A stretch of 64,000 nt of DNA from Corynebacterium wankanglinii (GCA_014490595.1 CP061031.1:1488001-1552000), one strand, 5' to 3'; positions 37,184 to 48,974 are shown, counted from the stretch's first letter. Notes: a model not told the origin generated them from the sequence alone. Made by a program: numbers and translations.

Positions 37184-38186
37184 TGGACGCGGGGGGCTCC
37201 GGGAATGCGTCGAGAAGCTCGCGGATGACCTGATTGCGGCTTCCGGTGGCGGAATACCCCGCGGCCGCCCAGTGGCCACCGCCGCCGAGGCGCTGCGCTA
37301 CGGCAGAAACGTCCACCGCTGTCGAGCGCAGCGACATCGCCCAATATTTCGGCGTTTGTTCTTTCAGCACCACACCAACGTCCGTGCCCTCCAGCGACCG
37401 GGCGTAATCGATAATCGCCTCCACCGCTGTTTGGCTCATACGTGAATGGATTCCCGCCGGGATGGTCAACACCGCGACCGCCAGCCCCTTCGTCGGCACG
37501 ATCTGCGTTTTAGCCAGCACTGCACCCATGAGTTGCAGATCCACGGGACTCATCGTGTCCATGAGATCCAGCGCGATCTGGCGGGTATCCAGACCGAACT
37601 GCATGAGCTCCGCCGCAAATTCATGCATGCGGGGCGTGCCCCACCGGAAGCTACCTGTATCCGTAACCAAACCGGCGTAGAGGCCGTAGGCGATGTCCGC
37701 ATCCAAGTCCACGCCCAGGTATCCGAGCAGTTCGCGGACCATCACCGTGGTGGACTCGCTCTCGACGATCACGTTGATGCCGCCGAACCCTGGGTTGGTG
37801 TTGTGGTGGTCGACGACGACCACGCGCGACGGGTCGCGCAGAATCGCGGGCATGAGCGCACCAGTGCGGTCCGCGGAGGCGCAGTCGACGGTGACCACCA
37901 AGCCGTCCGCAGGCAGTGGCTCGTCGTAAAGAATTTCGTCCACGCCCGGGATGGTGCGCATGTTCGCCGAGTGCGGTAGCGGCTGGCCGATAAGCACCTG
38001 CACGTCCACGCCCAACTTGCGCAGCCCGAAAGCCAGTGCGCAAGCGGAACCGATAGCGTCCGCGTCCGGCTTGATGTGGGCGACCACCGACACTTTCGAC
38101 GCGCCGCGCATACGGGAGGCGGCGGCCTCGAACTGCGCCGCCGCCTCCGGCAGATACCTCAATGGCTGGGGTGTCTGGCTAGACAT
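37176..38186 (-). CDS. DHH/DHHA1 family phosphoesterase (NrnA/Rv2837c-like)
   Basis: 336 residues. The mycobacterial homologue Rv2837c hydrolyses cyclic di-AMP and nanoRNA. The DHH domain has [18 protein letters not shown] (about residues 31-48), with the metal-binding DADA. VTVDCAS follows near residue 105, then [13 protein letters not shown] (about 130-142), the DHH signature. TDTGSFRWG is at about residue 188. The C-terminal DHHA1 domain ends [17 protein letters not shown], with the GGGH substrate motif. The start overlaps the rbfA stop by eight bases. The same gene order is seen around rbfA in mycobacteria. Confidence 0.94.
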   Translation of the reverse strand: MSSQTPQPLRYLPEAAAQFEAAASRMRGASKVSVVAHIKPDADAIGSACALAFGLRKLGVDVQVLIGQPLPHSANMRTIPGVDEILYDEPLPADGLVVTVDCASADRTGALMPAILRDPSRVVVVDHHNTNPGFGGINVIVESESTTVMVRELLGYLGVDLDADIAYGLYAGLVTDTGSFRWGTPRMHEFAAELMQFGLDTRQIALDLMDTMSPVDLQLMGAVLAKTQIVPTKGLAVAVLTIPAGIHSRMSQTAVEAIIDYARSLEGTDVGVVLKEQTPKYWAMSLRSTAVDVSAVAQRLGGGGHWAAAGYSATGSRNQVIRELLDAFPEPPASNV

Positions 38187-38631
38187 CGTCACCCGGGCGA
38201 TCGGATGCCCGCTTGTACGGGTCGCTCTCCCCCGCCGGCTTCGCGTTCGCGCGGAGCTGGGCCAGCTCCTCGTCGCGCGCACGGGCCCGGTTCAGCAGCG
38301 CCTCCATATGGGCGGAAGTCTCCGGGACAGTGTCGCGCTCAAAGGCGATAGTCGGTGTAAACCGCACGCTGAGCTGGTCGCCCACAATCTTGCGGATCTG
38401 GCCGCGTGCGCGATTCAGCGCCTCCGCGGCTTGGTCGTAATCCGGCTCGTCGTTGATGTCGCGGCCGCGCACGGTGTAGTACACCGTTGCGTCGTGCAGG
38501 TCGCCGGTGACGCGGGTGTCGGTGACGGTGACAAGTTCCAAGCGCGGATCTTTCACCTCGCGCTCGATGGCAGACGCCACAATCGTCTGAATCTGCTTTG
38601 CCAGGCGCTGTGCGCGAGGGTTCTCAGCCAT
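38179..38631 (-). CDS. rbfA: Ribosome-binding factor A
   Basis: 150 residues. RbfA is a KH-like factor for late maturation of the 30S subunit. The family pattern is intact: [48 protein letters not shown] (about 7-54), [24 protein letters not shown] and [13 protein letters not shown]. The C-terminal 25 residues are a charged tail. ATG 38631 is favoured over the ATG two codons upstream because MAENPRA is the corynebacterial N-terminus. It lies downstream of infB behind a strong hairpin. Confidence 0.96.
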   Translation of the reverse strand: MAENPRAQRLAKQIQTIVASAIEREVKDPRLELVTVTDTRVTGDLHDATVYYTVRGRDINDEPDYDQAAEALNRARGQIRKIVGDQLSVRFTPTIAFERDTVPETSAHMEALLNRARARDEELAQLRANAKPAGESDPYKRASDRPGDDV

Positions 38632-38665
38632 TCTCAACTCCTATGTCCAAAACTTTCAATAGTGT

Positions 38666-38702
38666 AACCCCCGCCCCGCGCAGGTCGCGCGGAACGGGGG
38701 TT
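38666..38702 (-). terminator. Hairpin between infB and rbfA
   Basis: AACCCCCG pairs with CGGGGGTT and the inner CCGCGC with GCGCGG around a five-base loop. The stem is strong but no T tract follows on the minus strand, so it may attenuate rather than end transcription. Confidence 0.6.
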
Positions 38703-38730
38703 GCGTGGATAAGCAACTGCTTAGCAGCGC

Positions 38731-41619
<2,889 letters not shown>

Positions 41620-41723
41620 GTATCTCCTCTTGGTTGTTGCTAGGAGCAGTGCCCTTCGGCTACCTGCCCCTAGACGTTGGCAGTGACATTCATCGCTGAT
41701 GCTGCTTCATCGCTGCGTACTCA

Positions 41724-42056
41724 TCAGTGTTCAGTCTTTCCTTTTTCGTCTGGGTCGTTCACCTCGCCGCAGTTGCTTTGCGACGACGCAAGGTACGTAC
41801 GTACATGACCTAGGTCCACCGCGGTGGACAGACGGAGCGCGCGCCCGAAAGCACGACGTTGTTCCGCCAGCTCGACTGCATCCAACGAGGGCGTGATCCA
41901 CGCACCCCGGCCAGGAAGTTTCCTGCCAGGATCCGCGAGAACCCGCCCAGGCACCTCCGGATCGGCGACAACCCGCAGCAGCTGGGTATCCGGCTGCACG
42001 GTACGGGTGGCGATACAGGTGCGGGTGCGAATCGGCTGCTTACGCGCAACGCCCAT
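41724..42056 (-). CDS. YlxR family RNA-binding protein (DUF448)
   Basis: 110 residues. YlxR-like proteins lie between nusA and infB across bacteria and are thought to bind RNA or regulate RNase P. The family pattern is seen: PIRTRTCIATRTVQPDTQLLRVV (8-30), GRGAWITPSLDAVELAEQRRAFGRALR (about 50-76) with the conserved GRGAW. ATG 42056 gives the usual MGVARKQPIRTC-type start. The 104 bases after the stop hold the infB leader; I see no clear terminator there. Confidence 0.92.
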   Translation of the reverse strand: MGVARKQPIRTRTCIATRTVQPDTQLLRVVADPEVPGRVLADPGRKLPGRGAWITPSLDAVELAEQRRAFGRALRLSTAVDLGHVRTYLASSQSNCGEVNDPDEKGKTEH

Positions 42057-42137
42057 CCGCGATCCCTTCCTTCATCAGCTCACTCGGTCGCCGCACCTAA
42101 AGCGTGCGGACACAAAAGCCGTAAAACACTCTACGCC

Positions 42138-42170
42138 AAAACCCGCCGGATCTATATTTCCAGCGGGTTT
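42138..42170 (-). terminator. Weak hairpin in the nusA-ylxR gap
   Basis: AAACCCGC pairs with GCGGGTTT over a 17-base loop. On the minus strand GTTTTGGC follows. It could be a partial terminator within the nusA operon. Nothing else is evident in this 168-base gap. Confidence 0.35.
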
Positions 42171-42224
42171 GATGGTTACAACGGTGTGATTCCGTTGTGT
42201 ATTCCAGCGACTACGGCTCGAGCG

Positions 42225-43230
42225 CTACTGCGCTGCGTCGGCGTCGGAGCGAATGTCGATCTTCCAGCCCGTCAAGCGGGCGGCCAGCCGCGCATTTTGG
42301 CCCTCTTTACCGATAGCTAGGGACAGCTGGTAGTCCGGCACAGTCACCCTGGCCGCCTGGGCTTCGCGGTCGAGCACCTCCACGCTTACTACCTTCGACG
42401 GTGCAAGCGAGTTGCCTACGTATTTCGCCGGATCCTCGTCCCAATCGATGATGTCGATTTTCTCGCCGCCGAGCTCCTGCATGATGTTGGTGACGCGGGC
42501 GCCGCGCGGGCCGATGCATGCGCCCTTCGCGTTCACGCCCTTCACCGTTGCGCGCACCGCCACCTTGGAACGGTGGCCAGCCTCGCGGGCAATGCCCACG
42601 ATCTCCACGGAGCCGTCCGCCACCTCAGGCACCTCGAGCGCGAACAGGCCGCGCACCAGCTCCGGGTGAGTGCGCGACAGGTTCACCTGCACACGCTTAT
42701 CCCCCTTGTTCACGCCGACCACGTAGGCCTTGATGCGGTCGCCGTGCTTCAGACGCTCCCCCGGGATTTTCTCCGCGGGCAGCAAAATGCCGTCCTGCGG
42801 ATCCGCCTCGGTACCAAGCTGGACAATGTTCAGGCCGCGGGACTCCGCCTGGGCGTCGCGCTGCACGATGCCGGAGACAACCTTGCCCTCGAAGCCGGCG
42901 TACTCGTCGTACACGCGGCCGGCCTCGGCCTGGCGCAGACGGCCCTTGATCGCGTCGCGTACCGCCACCGAGCCGATGCGGGAGAAATCACGGGGTGTCG
43001 TCGTACTCGGAGATGACCTCACCGTCAGCGTTCAGTTCGCTGACGATGACCGCGACGTTGCCGGTCTCGGTATCAATGTCGACGCGGGCCTTAGCAGCCT
43101 CGTCTGCTTCCCCCTCCTTGAACTCGCGGTAGGAAAACAGCAGCGCGTTCGCAATGGTGCCCAGGAGGTCGTCCATGGGGATGCCTTGCTGTTCCTCGAT
43201 CGCCTTCAGCGCGTTCAAGTCGATATTCAC
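42225..43230 (-). CDS. nusA: Transcription termination/antitermination factor NusA, one frameshift
   Basis: About 335 residues after repair. NusA modulates pausing and termination of RNA polymerase. The N-terminal domain ([37 protein letters not shown]) is in the first frame, which stops after EYDDTP near 42988. The S1 domain ([27 protein letters not shown]) and KH domains ([39 protein letters not shown] and [23 protein letters not shown]) are in the second frame. NusA from relatives reads DDTPxDFxRIA with no gap. Here ACCCCGTGATTTC is one base too long or two short at 42990-42998. The GTG start overlaps the rimP stop (GTGA). A sequence error is likely. Confidence 0.95.
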
Positions 43231-43778
43231 TTGTTTTCCTTCCCTGCCGTCGCAGCGGCCTCAAGATCTTCAAATACACGGTCCGCCAGCAGCGTTTCTG
43301 CTGCCAGCGGCGCGTTGAACTCAATTTCTACCACTGCGCCGGACAATTCAGAAACCGGCGAAATACGAATCTCTTCGTCCTTCTTCGTCGCCCGCACCAG
43401 CGCCACCTGCGTCTCGTCCGCGTTCAACGGGCCGAGGCGCCACAGCTGATCGCCCACCTTCACTTTGCGCCCGCGGTTGCGGCGGAAGTGGCGCGCAGCC
43501 GTCAGCGGCAGATCAACGCCCGGCGTGGTCAGTTCCAGGGTGTAGCCCGCGCCGAAGTTCACCTCGCCGCGTTCCTCGGCATCGTCGAAAAGCGTAGAGA
43601 GCTCGTTCGACACCTCCTCGAGGTCGTCGAGCGTCGGATGCTCGTCAGCGTCCAGAGCGATGACCACCTGCGACTTCTTGCCCGCCTTAACCGTGCGGAT
43701 CTTTTCAACGTCCATGCCGTAGGTGCGCGCAACCGGTTCGACCAAGCGCTCGATTGCCTCGTTTGTGGGAAAAGCCAT
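43227..43778 (-). CDS. rimP: Ribosome maturation factor RimP
   Basis: 183 residues. RimP assists assembly of the 30S subunit. The family blocks are visible: RLVEPVARTYGMDVEKIRTVKAGKKSQVVIALDADEHPTLDDLEEVSNELSTLFDD (about residues 11-66), LELTTPGVDLPLTAARHFRRNRGRKVKV (about 83-110, the GVDxPL motif) and a C-terminal SH3-like domain. The C-terminal 20 residues are charged. It leads the rimP-nusA-ylxR-infB string. The divergent lipoprotein gene begins only 22 bases upstream of its ATG, so its promoter must overlap neighbouring coding sequence. Confidence 0.95.
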   Translation of the reverse strand: MAFPTNEAIERLVEPVARTYGMDVEKIRTVKAGKKSQVVIALDADEHPTLDDLEEVSNELSTLFDDAEERGEVNFGAGYTLELTTPGVDLPLTAARHFRRNRGRKVKVGDQLWRLGPLNADETQVALVRATKKDEEIRISPVSELSGAVVEIEFNAPLAAETLLADRVFEDLEAAATAGKENK

Positions 43779-43789
43779 GCCGACCAACC

Positions 43790-43795
43790 TAGCGT
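43790..43795 (+). promoter_or_regulatory. -10 hexamer (TAGCGT) of the DUF4439 lipoprotein gene
   Basis: TAGCGT followed by five bases and GTG 43801, within the 22-base gap to rimP. A second GTG (43810) lies 14 bases downstream. Confidence 0.35.
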
Positions 43796-43800
43796 GTAAC

Positions 43801-44625
43801 GTGCAGCGCGTGAAGAAACTCCTCCTGCTGCCCGCCGCCGCGCTTGTGCTCACCGGCTGCTCCGTGATGGACGTTGTGGGCCCACGCGCGAACGGCGAGA
43901 TCATGGCGCTGGCGAAGCAGGCGTCCGCCGACTGGGTTTTCGGGGACCCCGCACGGGAGCAGTGGCGCGAGATGCGCAAGAAGCAAGGCGAGGAGCTGCA
44001 GGGGGAAGCGCTCAGGCTGTGCGGTGTGGACGCTTCCGGCAACACCCCCTCCTCCTGCAACGTGGGCTACGGCGACACGGACCTGCCCGCCACGGGAAAC
44101 GCGGACACGCTGCTCGAACACACCGTCGCCGCCGCCGACAAGGTGCCGGCGGAGTCCGTCGACCTCATCGTCGCCCAGGCTATCGACGCACTCACGCTCT
44201 CCCCCGTCGACCTCGCGCCTATCACCGAAACTGTCGCGAATGCCGCGGACACAGAAGCGGCCCACGACCTGCTCGCCCGCGAAAACGCCATGTACTACGG
44301 TCTCGGCGTCGCACTCGCCTACGCCGATTCCGATCTGCGCGAGCGCGTTAGCGAGCTGCGCGAGGCCTCCCACGAGCGCACCGCGGCGCTCACCCGCGTG
44401 CTGGGCCCTGTCGAAGGCGCGGGCGAGGAGGCCCCCGTCCCCGCCGCCGGCTACGAATTCGCCGACGGCTACAACGAGCCCGCAAACGCGGAAGAGGCCG
44501 CCCAGCTGGTCAAAACCATGCAGAGCGACCTGGTCGCACAGTGGCGCTACGCCGCCGCCCACGCTGAGTCGGCGGCCTGGCGCGAGGACGCCATCCGGTT
44601 GGCCGCACACGCCCAGTGGGTCTAG
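43801..44625 (+). CDS. DUF4439 domain-containing lipoprotein
   Basis: 274 residues. The signal peptide QRVKKLLLLPAAALVLTGCS has the lipobox LTGC, so the mature protein is predicted to be lipid-anchored on the outer face of the membrane. The remainder is alanine-rich helical. The ferritin-like DUF4439 domain is in the C-terminal half: LLARENAMYYGLGVALAYADSDLRERVSELREASHERTAAL (about 157-198), then AAQLVKTMQSDLVAQWRYAAAHAESAAWRE (about 232-262). The role in corynebacteria is unknown. GTG 43801 is preferred because a -10 hexamer lies close upstream, but GTG 43810 cannot be excluded. Confidence 0.82.
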   Translation: MQRVKKLLLLPAAALVLTGCSVMDVVGPRANGEIMALAKQASADWVFGDPAREQWREMRKKQGEELQGEALRLCGVDASGNTPSSCNVGYGDTDLPATGNADTLLEHTVAAADKVPAESVDLIVAQAIDALTLSPVDLAPITETVANAADTEAAHDLLARENAMYYGLGVALAYADSDLRERVSELREASHERTAALTRVLGPVEGAGEEAPVPAAGYEFADGYNEPANAEEAAQLVKTMQSDLVAQWRYAAAHAESAAWREDAIRLAAHAQWV

Positions 44626-44660
44626 GCCGGTGGCAGCAGGCCGCGGACGCCGCAAACGGC

Positions 44661-44729
44661 AAACCTCGTTAGTCGCACCTCGTTACTCGCGGTATTCCGG
44701 CGACTAACGAGGTGCAACTAACGAGGTTT
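44661..44729. repeat. Large palindrome built from four ACCTCGTTA words
   Basis: The left arm AAACCTCGTTAGT-CG-CACCTCGTTA (44661-44685) is complementary to the right arm TAACGAGGTG-CA-ACTAACGAGGTTT (44705-44729), with a single mismatch over 25 bases and a 19-base loop. Each arm itself contains two direct copies of ACCTCGTTA. It lies between the convergent lipoprotein gene and proS. It may act as a terminator, a repeat element or a protein-binding site. Confidence 0.85.
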
Positions 44730-44770
44730 GGACAGTGGGTTGGGCGCCCCCGCGCCCCCGCGCCCCGGAA

Positions 44771-46558
44771 CTAGCCGAGGCGCTCGGCGACGAGCTCTTG
44801 GACCTTGGCCACGATCTCGTCGGCCGGAACCTCCAGCGTCTCGCCGCCGCGGATACGCAGCTCCACCACGCCGTCGGCGAAGGAACGGCCGAGGATGACG
44901 ATAAACGGCATGCCGAGCAGCTCGGCATCCTTGAACTTCACACCCGGTGACACCTTGGGGCGGTCGTCGAACAGCACTTCGAGGCCGGCGTCGGAAAGCT
45001 CCGCCGCGATGCGGTCGCCCGCCTCAAGTGCTGCGGCGTCCTTGTTCGCCACCGCCACGTGCACCTGGTACGGCGCGATCTCGACCGGCCAGACCAAGCC
45101 TTTGTCGTCGTGGCGCTGCTCGGCCACCACCGCGAGCATGCGGGAGATGCCGATGCCGTAGGAGCCCATGGTGGGCACGGCGCGCTTGCCGTTTTCATCC
45201 AGGATCTGCACGTCCATGGCCTCGGTGTACTTGCGGCCCAGCTGAAAAATGTGGCCCAGCTCGATGCCGCGGGCGAGTTCCACGGTGCCGTTGCCGGACG
45301 GGGACGGGTCGCCCTCCTTGATCTCCGCAGCCTCGACGTAGCCGTCGACGGTGAAGTCGCGGCCCGCCACTAAGCCCACCACGTGCCGCTGCGGGGCGTC
45401 GGCGCCGGTGATCCAGGAGGTGCCCTCCACCACGCGCGGGTCCGCCAGCACGCGCACGCCGTTTGCCAGCAGGGCGCGCGGGCCGACGTAGCCCTTGACC
45501 AAGAAGTCGTTCTTGGCAAAGTCTTCCTCGGAGGCGAGCTCGAACGTCGCGGGTTCCAACGACGCCTCGAGCCGCTTCTCGTCCAGCTCGCGGTCGCCCG
45601 GGATGAGCACGCCGACAAGCTGCGGGCCTACCGGCTGACCGTCCTCGTCGACCTGGCGCGGGTCGTTGACCTTCACCATCATGCATTTGAGGGTGTCGCA
45701 GGCTTCGGCGGAGCGGCCGTCGACAAGCACGCCCGCGCCCTGCGCCCACTCCACAAGTGCGGCGATGGTCTCGGAAGACGGCGTGTCGTACTCGACCGCC
45801 TCGGGCAGGCCGTCGAACGAGCGCGGCTCGGGCGCAACCGTAGTCACAGCCTCGACGTTGGCCGCGTAATCGCCCGCGGTGGAGATGACGAAGGTGTCCT
45901 CACCGTTGTCGGAGTACGCCAGAAACTCCTCGGACGCGGAGCCGCCCATGGCGCCGGAGGTGGCCTTGCAAATCTCGTAGCGCAGACCCACACGGTCGAA
46001 GATGCGCTGGTACGCGGCCCGGTGCTTGGCGTATGACTGCTCCAGGCCCTCGTCCGTCATGTCGAAGGAGTAGCTGTCCTTCATCACAAATTCGCGCCCG
46101 CGCAGGATGCCGGCGCGGGGGCGCGCCTCGTCGCGGTACTTCGTCTGAATCTGATACAGCGTGACCGGGAAGTCCTTGTAGGAGGAGTACAGGTCCTTCA
46201 CCGCGGTGGTGAACATCTCCTCGTGCGTGGGGCCGAGCAGCATGTCCGCGCCCTTGCGGTCCTTCAGCCGGAACAGGTCGTCGCCGTACTCGGTCCAGCG
46301 GTTGGTGGCCTCGTAGGGCTCGCGCGGCAGCAGCGCCGGGAAGAGGAGTTCTTGGCCGCCCATTGCGTCCATCTCCTCGCGCACCACGCCTTCGATCTTG
46401 CGCAGGGCGCGCAGGCCCAGCGGCAGCCAGGAGTACACGCCAGGCGCGGCGCGGCGCACGTAGCCAGCGCGCACCAGCAGCTTGTGGCTGGGCACCTCAG
46501 CGTCGGCGGGATCTTCGCGCAGCGTGCGCAGGAACAGCGTGGACAGGCGTGTAATCAT
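44771..46558 (-). CDS. proS: Proline--tRNA ligase (ProS, bacterial type)
   Basis: 595 residues, class II synthetase of the long bacterial form with an editing domain. Motif 1 (about residues 30-70) contains [39 protein letters not shown]. Motif 2 has [29 protein letters not shown] (about 135-165). The insertion domain (about 230-390) hydrolyses mischarged tRNA. Motif 3 (about 440-460) reads [29 protein letters not shown]-terminal anticodon-binding domain ends [19 protein letters not shown] 46558 has TAAGCT eight bases upstream. It is divergent from yaaA, with about 31 bases between the starts. Confidence 0.97.
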   Translation of the reverse strand: MITRLSTLFLRTLREDPADAEVPSHKLLVRAGYVRRAAPGVYSWLPLGLRALRKIEGVVREEMDAMGGQELLFPALLPREPYEATNRWTEYGDDLFRLKDRKGADMLLGPTHEEMFTTAVKDLYSSYKDFPVTLYQIQTKYRDEARPRAGILRGREFVMKDSYSFDMTDEGLEQSYAKHRAAYQRIFDRVGLRYEICKATSGAMGGSASEEFLAYSDNGEDTFVISTAGDYAANVEAVTTVAPEPRSFDGLPEAVEYDTPSSETIAALVEWAQGAGVLVDGRSAEACDTLKCMMVKVNDPRQVDEDGQPVGPQLVGVLIPGDRELDEKRLEASLEPATFELASEEDFAKNDFLVKGYVGPRALLANGVRVLADPRVVEGTSWITGADAPQRHVVGLVAGRDFTVDGYVEAAEIKEGDPSPSGNGTVELARGIELGHIFQLGRKYTEAMDVQILDENGKRAVPTMGSYGIGISRMLAVVAEQRHDDKGLVWPVEIAPYQVHVAVANKDAAALEAGDRIAAELSDAGLEVLFDDRPKVSPGVKFKDAELLGMPFIVILGRSFADGVVELRIRGGETLEVPADEIVAKVQELVAERLG

Positions 46559-46566
46559 GGTTGGAA

Positions 46567-46582
46567 AGCTTACCGCTAGGGT
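46567..46582. promoter_or_regulatory. Back-to-back -10 hexamers of proS (minus) and yaaA (plus)
   Basis: TAAGCT on the minus strand (46567-46572) is eight bases before the proS ATG. TAGGGT on the plus strand (46577-46582) is seven bases before the yaaA ATG. The two promoters nearly overlap in a 31-base gap. Confidence 0.5.
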
Positions 46583-46589
46583 TTTGCGC

Positions 46590-47276
46590 ATGCTGATCGT
46601 GCTCCCGCCTTCAGAGACCAAGGCACCCGGCGGCATCAAAGCGCCGATGGCGCTGTCGTTTCCGTCGCTTCACCCGGTTCGCACGTCGCTTCTCGACGCC
46701 CTCACGGCCACCGACGTGGACACCCAAATGTCCGAGCTGAAAATCCCCGCTGGCAAACGCGCCGAAGCCGAAGAGAACCTCGCGCTGCGCGCGGCGCCGG
46801 TGATGCCCGCGATCCGGCGCTACACCGGGGTGCTCTACGACGCGCTTGACCCGTCGACCTTGGCTGATGAGACCTTGTCCCGCCTGGCCGTGGGCTCGGC
46901 GTTGTTTGGGTTGGTGCGCGCGGGCGACATGATTCCGCGCTACCGCGTCTCCGGCGGATCCAAGTTGGGTGGGAAAACCATGAGGGCGTGGTGGGGCACA
47001 TCGGTAAGCGATGCGCTCGCCCAGCAGGACTTCGTGGTGGACATGCGCTCCGGCGCCTACCAGCAGCTCGGGCCGGTCGCGGGAGCGCTAACGGTGCGCG
47101 TGGAGCAGGCAGACACCGGCAAAGTGGTCAGCCACTTTAACAAGCGGTACAAGGGCGAGCTGGCCCGCGCGCTTGCGCCGCATGACGCAGCGTCGGCCGA
47201 GGATGTTGCCGACATCGCTTCCGCCGCCGGCTTCGACGTTGCTGTCGACGGCACGCTGCTCACGATGCGTGTGTAG
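46590..47276 (+). CDS. yaaA: YaaA/DUF328 family peroxide-response protein
   Basis: 228 residues. E. coli YaaA lowers intracellular iron and protects DNA from hydrogen peroxide. The family opening [15 protein letters not shown] is at the N-terminus. [14 protein letters not shown] (about 80-93), [20 protein letters not shown] (about 115-134) and the [15 protein letters not shown] block (about 178-192, with FNKRYKG) are conserved. A TAGGGT -10 hexamer seven bases upstream of the ATG predicts a leaderless mRNA. The role here is by homology only. Confidence 0.9.
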   Translation: MLIVLPPSETKAPGGIKAPMALSFPSLHPVRTSLLDALTATDVDTQMSELKIPAGKRAEAEENLALRAAPVMPAIRRYTGVLYDALDPSTLADETLSRLAVGSALFGLVRAGDMIPRYRVSGGSKLGGKTMRAWWGTSVSDALAQQDFVVDMRSGAYQQLGPVAGALTVRVEQADTGKVVSHFNKRYKGELARALAPHDAASAEDVADIASAAGFDVAVDGTLLTMRV

Positions 47277-47279
47277 CGT
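47274..47279 (+). promoter_or_regulatory. -10 hexamer (TAGCGT) of the DUF1648 gene, overlapping the yaaA stop
   Basis: TAGCGT begins with the TAG stop of yaaA and is followed by seven bases and ATG 47287. It decides ATG 47287 over GTG 47278. Confidence 0.5.
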
Positions 47280-47286
47280 GAGCGTT

Positions 47287-48012
47287 ATGCCCGCCCACTA
47301 CCGTCGCTACGCTGTGGCCGCACTGATCTACGCCGCCGGGTTCGCTTACATCTTGCTGCGCTGGGACGCAATCCCCGACCCGGTGCCGGTGCACATCGGC
47401 CCCACCGGCGAGGTGGACGGGTTCGCACCCAAGACGCTGCTCAGCACGACTGCGCTGATCATCATCGGCTTCGTCGTCTCTGCGGTGATGCCGCTGTTGC
47501 TGCCGCCGCGGGCGTTTGCCCGACGCACCGTCGACGTCCCGGCGGAGGACGCGCTGCCGTTTTCGGAGACGGTGGCCCGGCGCGTCGAGAAGCTTTGCGA
47601 CGCCTCCGCAGACCTAGTCTCCAAAATCATCCTCGCGCTGGCCGCGCTGTTCGCGGTGATGAACATTGCCATGGTGGTACCCGACGTGAGCCTGCCATTC
47701 TGGCTAGAAGCCGCGCTGTGGGTCTGCTTTATCGTCTACGTGGTCGTGATTGCGGTGCGACTGACCTCCGAGAAGGACGGTATCGAACCGGACGCAGAGG
47801 AACAGGCGCGCAACGAGCAGCTGCGCTACCAGGGCGGCATGGGTACGTATTCGGCGCCGAACGATCCGATGGTAGCGGCGGTGCTGCCGTCGAATCCGGG
47901 AAAGATCGCGGTGAACACCGCGCACGCGCCGGGCAAGCGCTACTTACGCCGGATGATCCTCGGCGTGGTTGCGACCCCCGTCGTGTGCATCGTGCTTCCT
48001 TTCGTGATGTAG
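47287..48012 (+). CDS. DUF1648 domain-containing membrane protein
   Basis: 241 residues, with five hydrophobic helices. The first, YAVAALIYAAGFAYILLRWDAIPDPVPVHIGPTGEVDGF, is the DUF1648 pattern (helix then WDxIPxxVPxHxGxxGxxDGF). A second helix LLSTTALIIIGFVVSAVMPLLL follows, and others are at about residues 115-160. The end VVATPVVCIVLPFVM is also hydrophobic. Some DUF1648 proteins accompany export of two-peptide bacteriocins, but here there is no such context. A promoter of its own lies inside the yaaA stop. Confidence 0.85.
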   Translation: MPAHYRRYAVAALIYAAGFAYILLRWDAIPDPVPVHIGPTGEVDGFAPKTLLSTTALIIIGFVVSAVMPLLLPPRAFARRTVDVPAEDALPFSETVARRVEKLCDASADLVSKIILALAALFAVMNIAMVVPDVSLPFWLEAALWVCFIVYVVVIAVRLTSEKDGIEPDAEEQARNEQLRYQGGMGTYSAPNDPMVAAVLPSNPGKIAVNTAHAPGKRYLRRMILGVVATPVVCIVLPFVM

Positions 48013-48037
48013 CGGGGGCTAAGCCTTCGCGGCCCGC

Positions 48038-48081
48038 AATTTATCGGTTTATCGGCCGAGGCGAATTTATCGGTTTATCGG
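48038..48081 (+). repeat. Tandem repeat of AATTTATCGGTTTATCGG
   Basis: Two identical 18-base copies (48038-48055 and 48064-48081) are separated by CCGAGGCG. Each copy contains two TTTATCGG words, so there are four in 42 bases. It is located in the gap after the DUF1648 gene. Confidence 0.8.
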
Positions 48082-48101
48082 TTGCACCTGCTCTACCTGC
48101 G

Positions 48102-48974
48102 TTAACTCGCCACCCGTTCAACCTTTTCTGCCAACGCGAGAAGCCGGCGCACATCGGCCACAAACTCTCCTTCCCTGAACAGTAGGTCGCTGGGCGACGG
48201 TCGCAGCAGCTTCGCGCCAACCTTCAGCAGATCCTTCTCGCGGCGACGTTCTTTCCTTAGCGTCTCGTCGGTGGGTTTGAACGTCACCCCGTCGTACTTG
48301 TAGTCCCCGTCAATCTCCGTCACGAACATCCCGCGACGCAGATCCACCTCGTAGCCGGCGAACATCCCGTTAACTATCCAGTCTTCTGCCACCCGTTCTA
48401 TCAGTATCGCCCGACCATACGACTCGAACGGCGAGCGCGAGTTGTTCACCGCGAACTTCACTACTTTCCTCAACGTGCCAATCCCTCGCACCCGGCCCAG
48501 CTTCTCCATCTCGGCCTCGACTGTGGCCCTGTCCGCGTAGTATCTCAAGATCCAGTCCATCGCCACTAGCCCTTCCCGGAAACCATGTCGCAGCGCGATT
48601 TCGAACGCCGTTGTCAGTTCATCCGTTGCACGCAGAGTGTCGAAGTGCCGGATCGTCGCCGGCCGTCTCCTCGCCCGGTGATAGACCGTATTCGTCGGCT
48701 GCTGCTTCTTCGGCGGTGCTTTGCCGTTTGGCAGGAGTAACTCCACCGGCTCGTTTACATCGGTCGTTACCACCCACATATCCAGCGCTCGTGCTGCTGA
48801 GCGCCCCGCAAGTGCTGCCTTCCTCGCAGCTTTTCCCACAGCGATGGCTTGGATCCACCGCTTCTCAAAAAACGCGAGCTGAGCGAAGTCGGCCTGCGAC
48901 ATGCAATGCTTTGACGACAGGACCACTGCACCTGCGCCATCGTTACTCTTATCCCGTACGCGTAGCTTGCGCAC
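48102..48974 (-). CDS. DUF559/endonuclease-like domain protein, hypothetical
   Basis: About 290 residues. The C-terminal third follows a DUF559/Vsr-like PD-(D/E)xK nuclease fold: SRSPFESYGRAILIERV with a Ser-x-x-Glu-Ser, then GYEVDLRRGMFVTEIDGDYKYDG with Asp, a central E-I-D-G and Lys. The N-terminal part resembles AbiEi-like proteins: FEKRWIQAIAVGKAARKAALAGRSAARALDMWV. Such proteins are found singly in many actinobacteria and their role is not defined. Starts are uncertain. GTG 48974 gives VRKLRVRDKS; ATG 48902 (MSQADF) and an open frame back to 49112 are alternatives. It is surrounded by short intergenic repeats. I do not know its function. Confidence 0.75.
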   Translation of the reverse strand: MRKLRVRDKSNDGAGAVVLSSKHCMSQADFAQLAFFEKRWIQAIAVGKAARKAALAGRSAARALDMWVVTTDVNEPVELLLPNGKAPPKKQQPTNTVYHRARRRPATIRHFDTLRATDELTTAFEIALRHGFREGLVAMDWILRYYADRATVEAEMEKLGRVRGIGTLRKVVKFAVNNSRSPFESYGRAILIERVAEDWIVNGMFAGYEVDLRRGMFVTEIDGDYKYDGVTFKPTDETLRKERRREKDLLKVGAKLLRPSPSDLLFREGEFVADVRRLLALAEKVERVAS

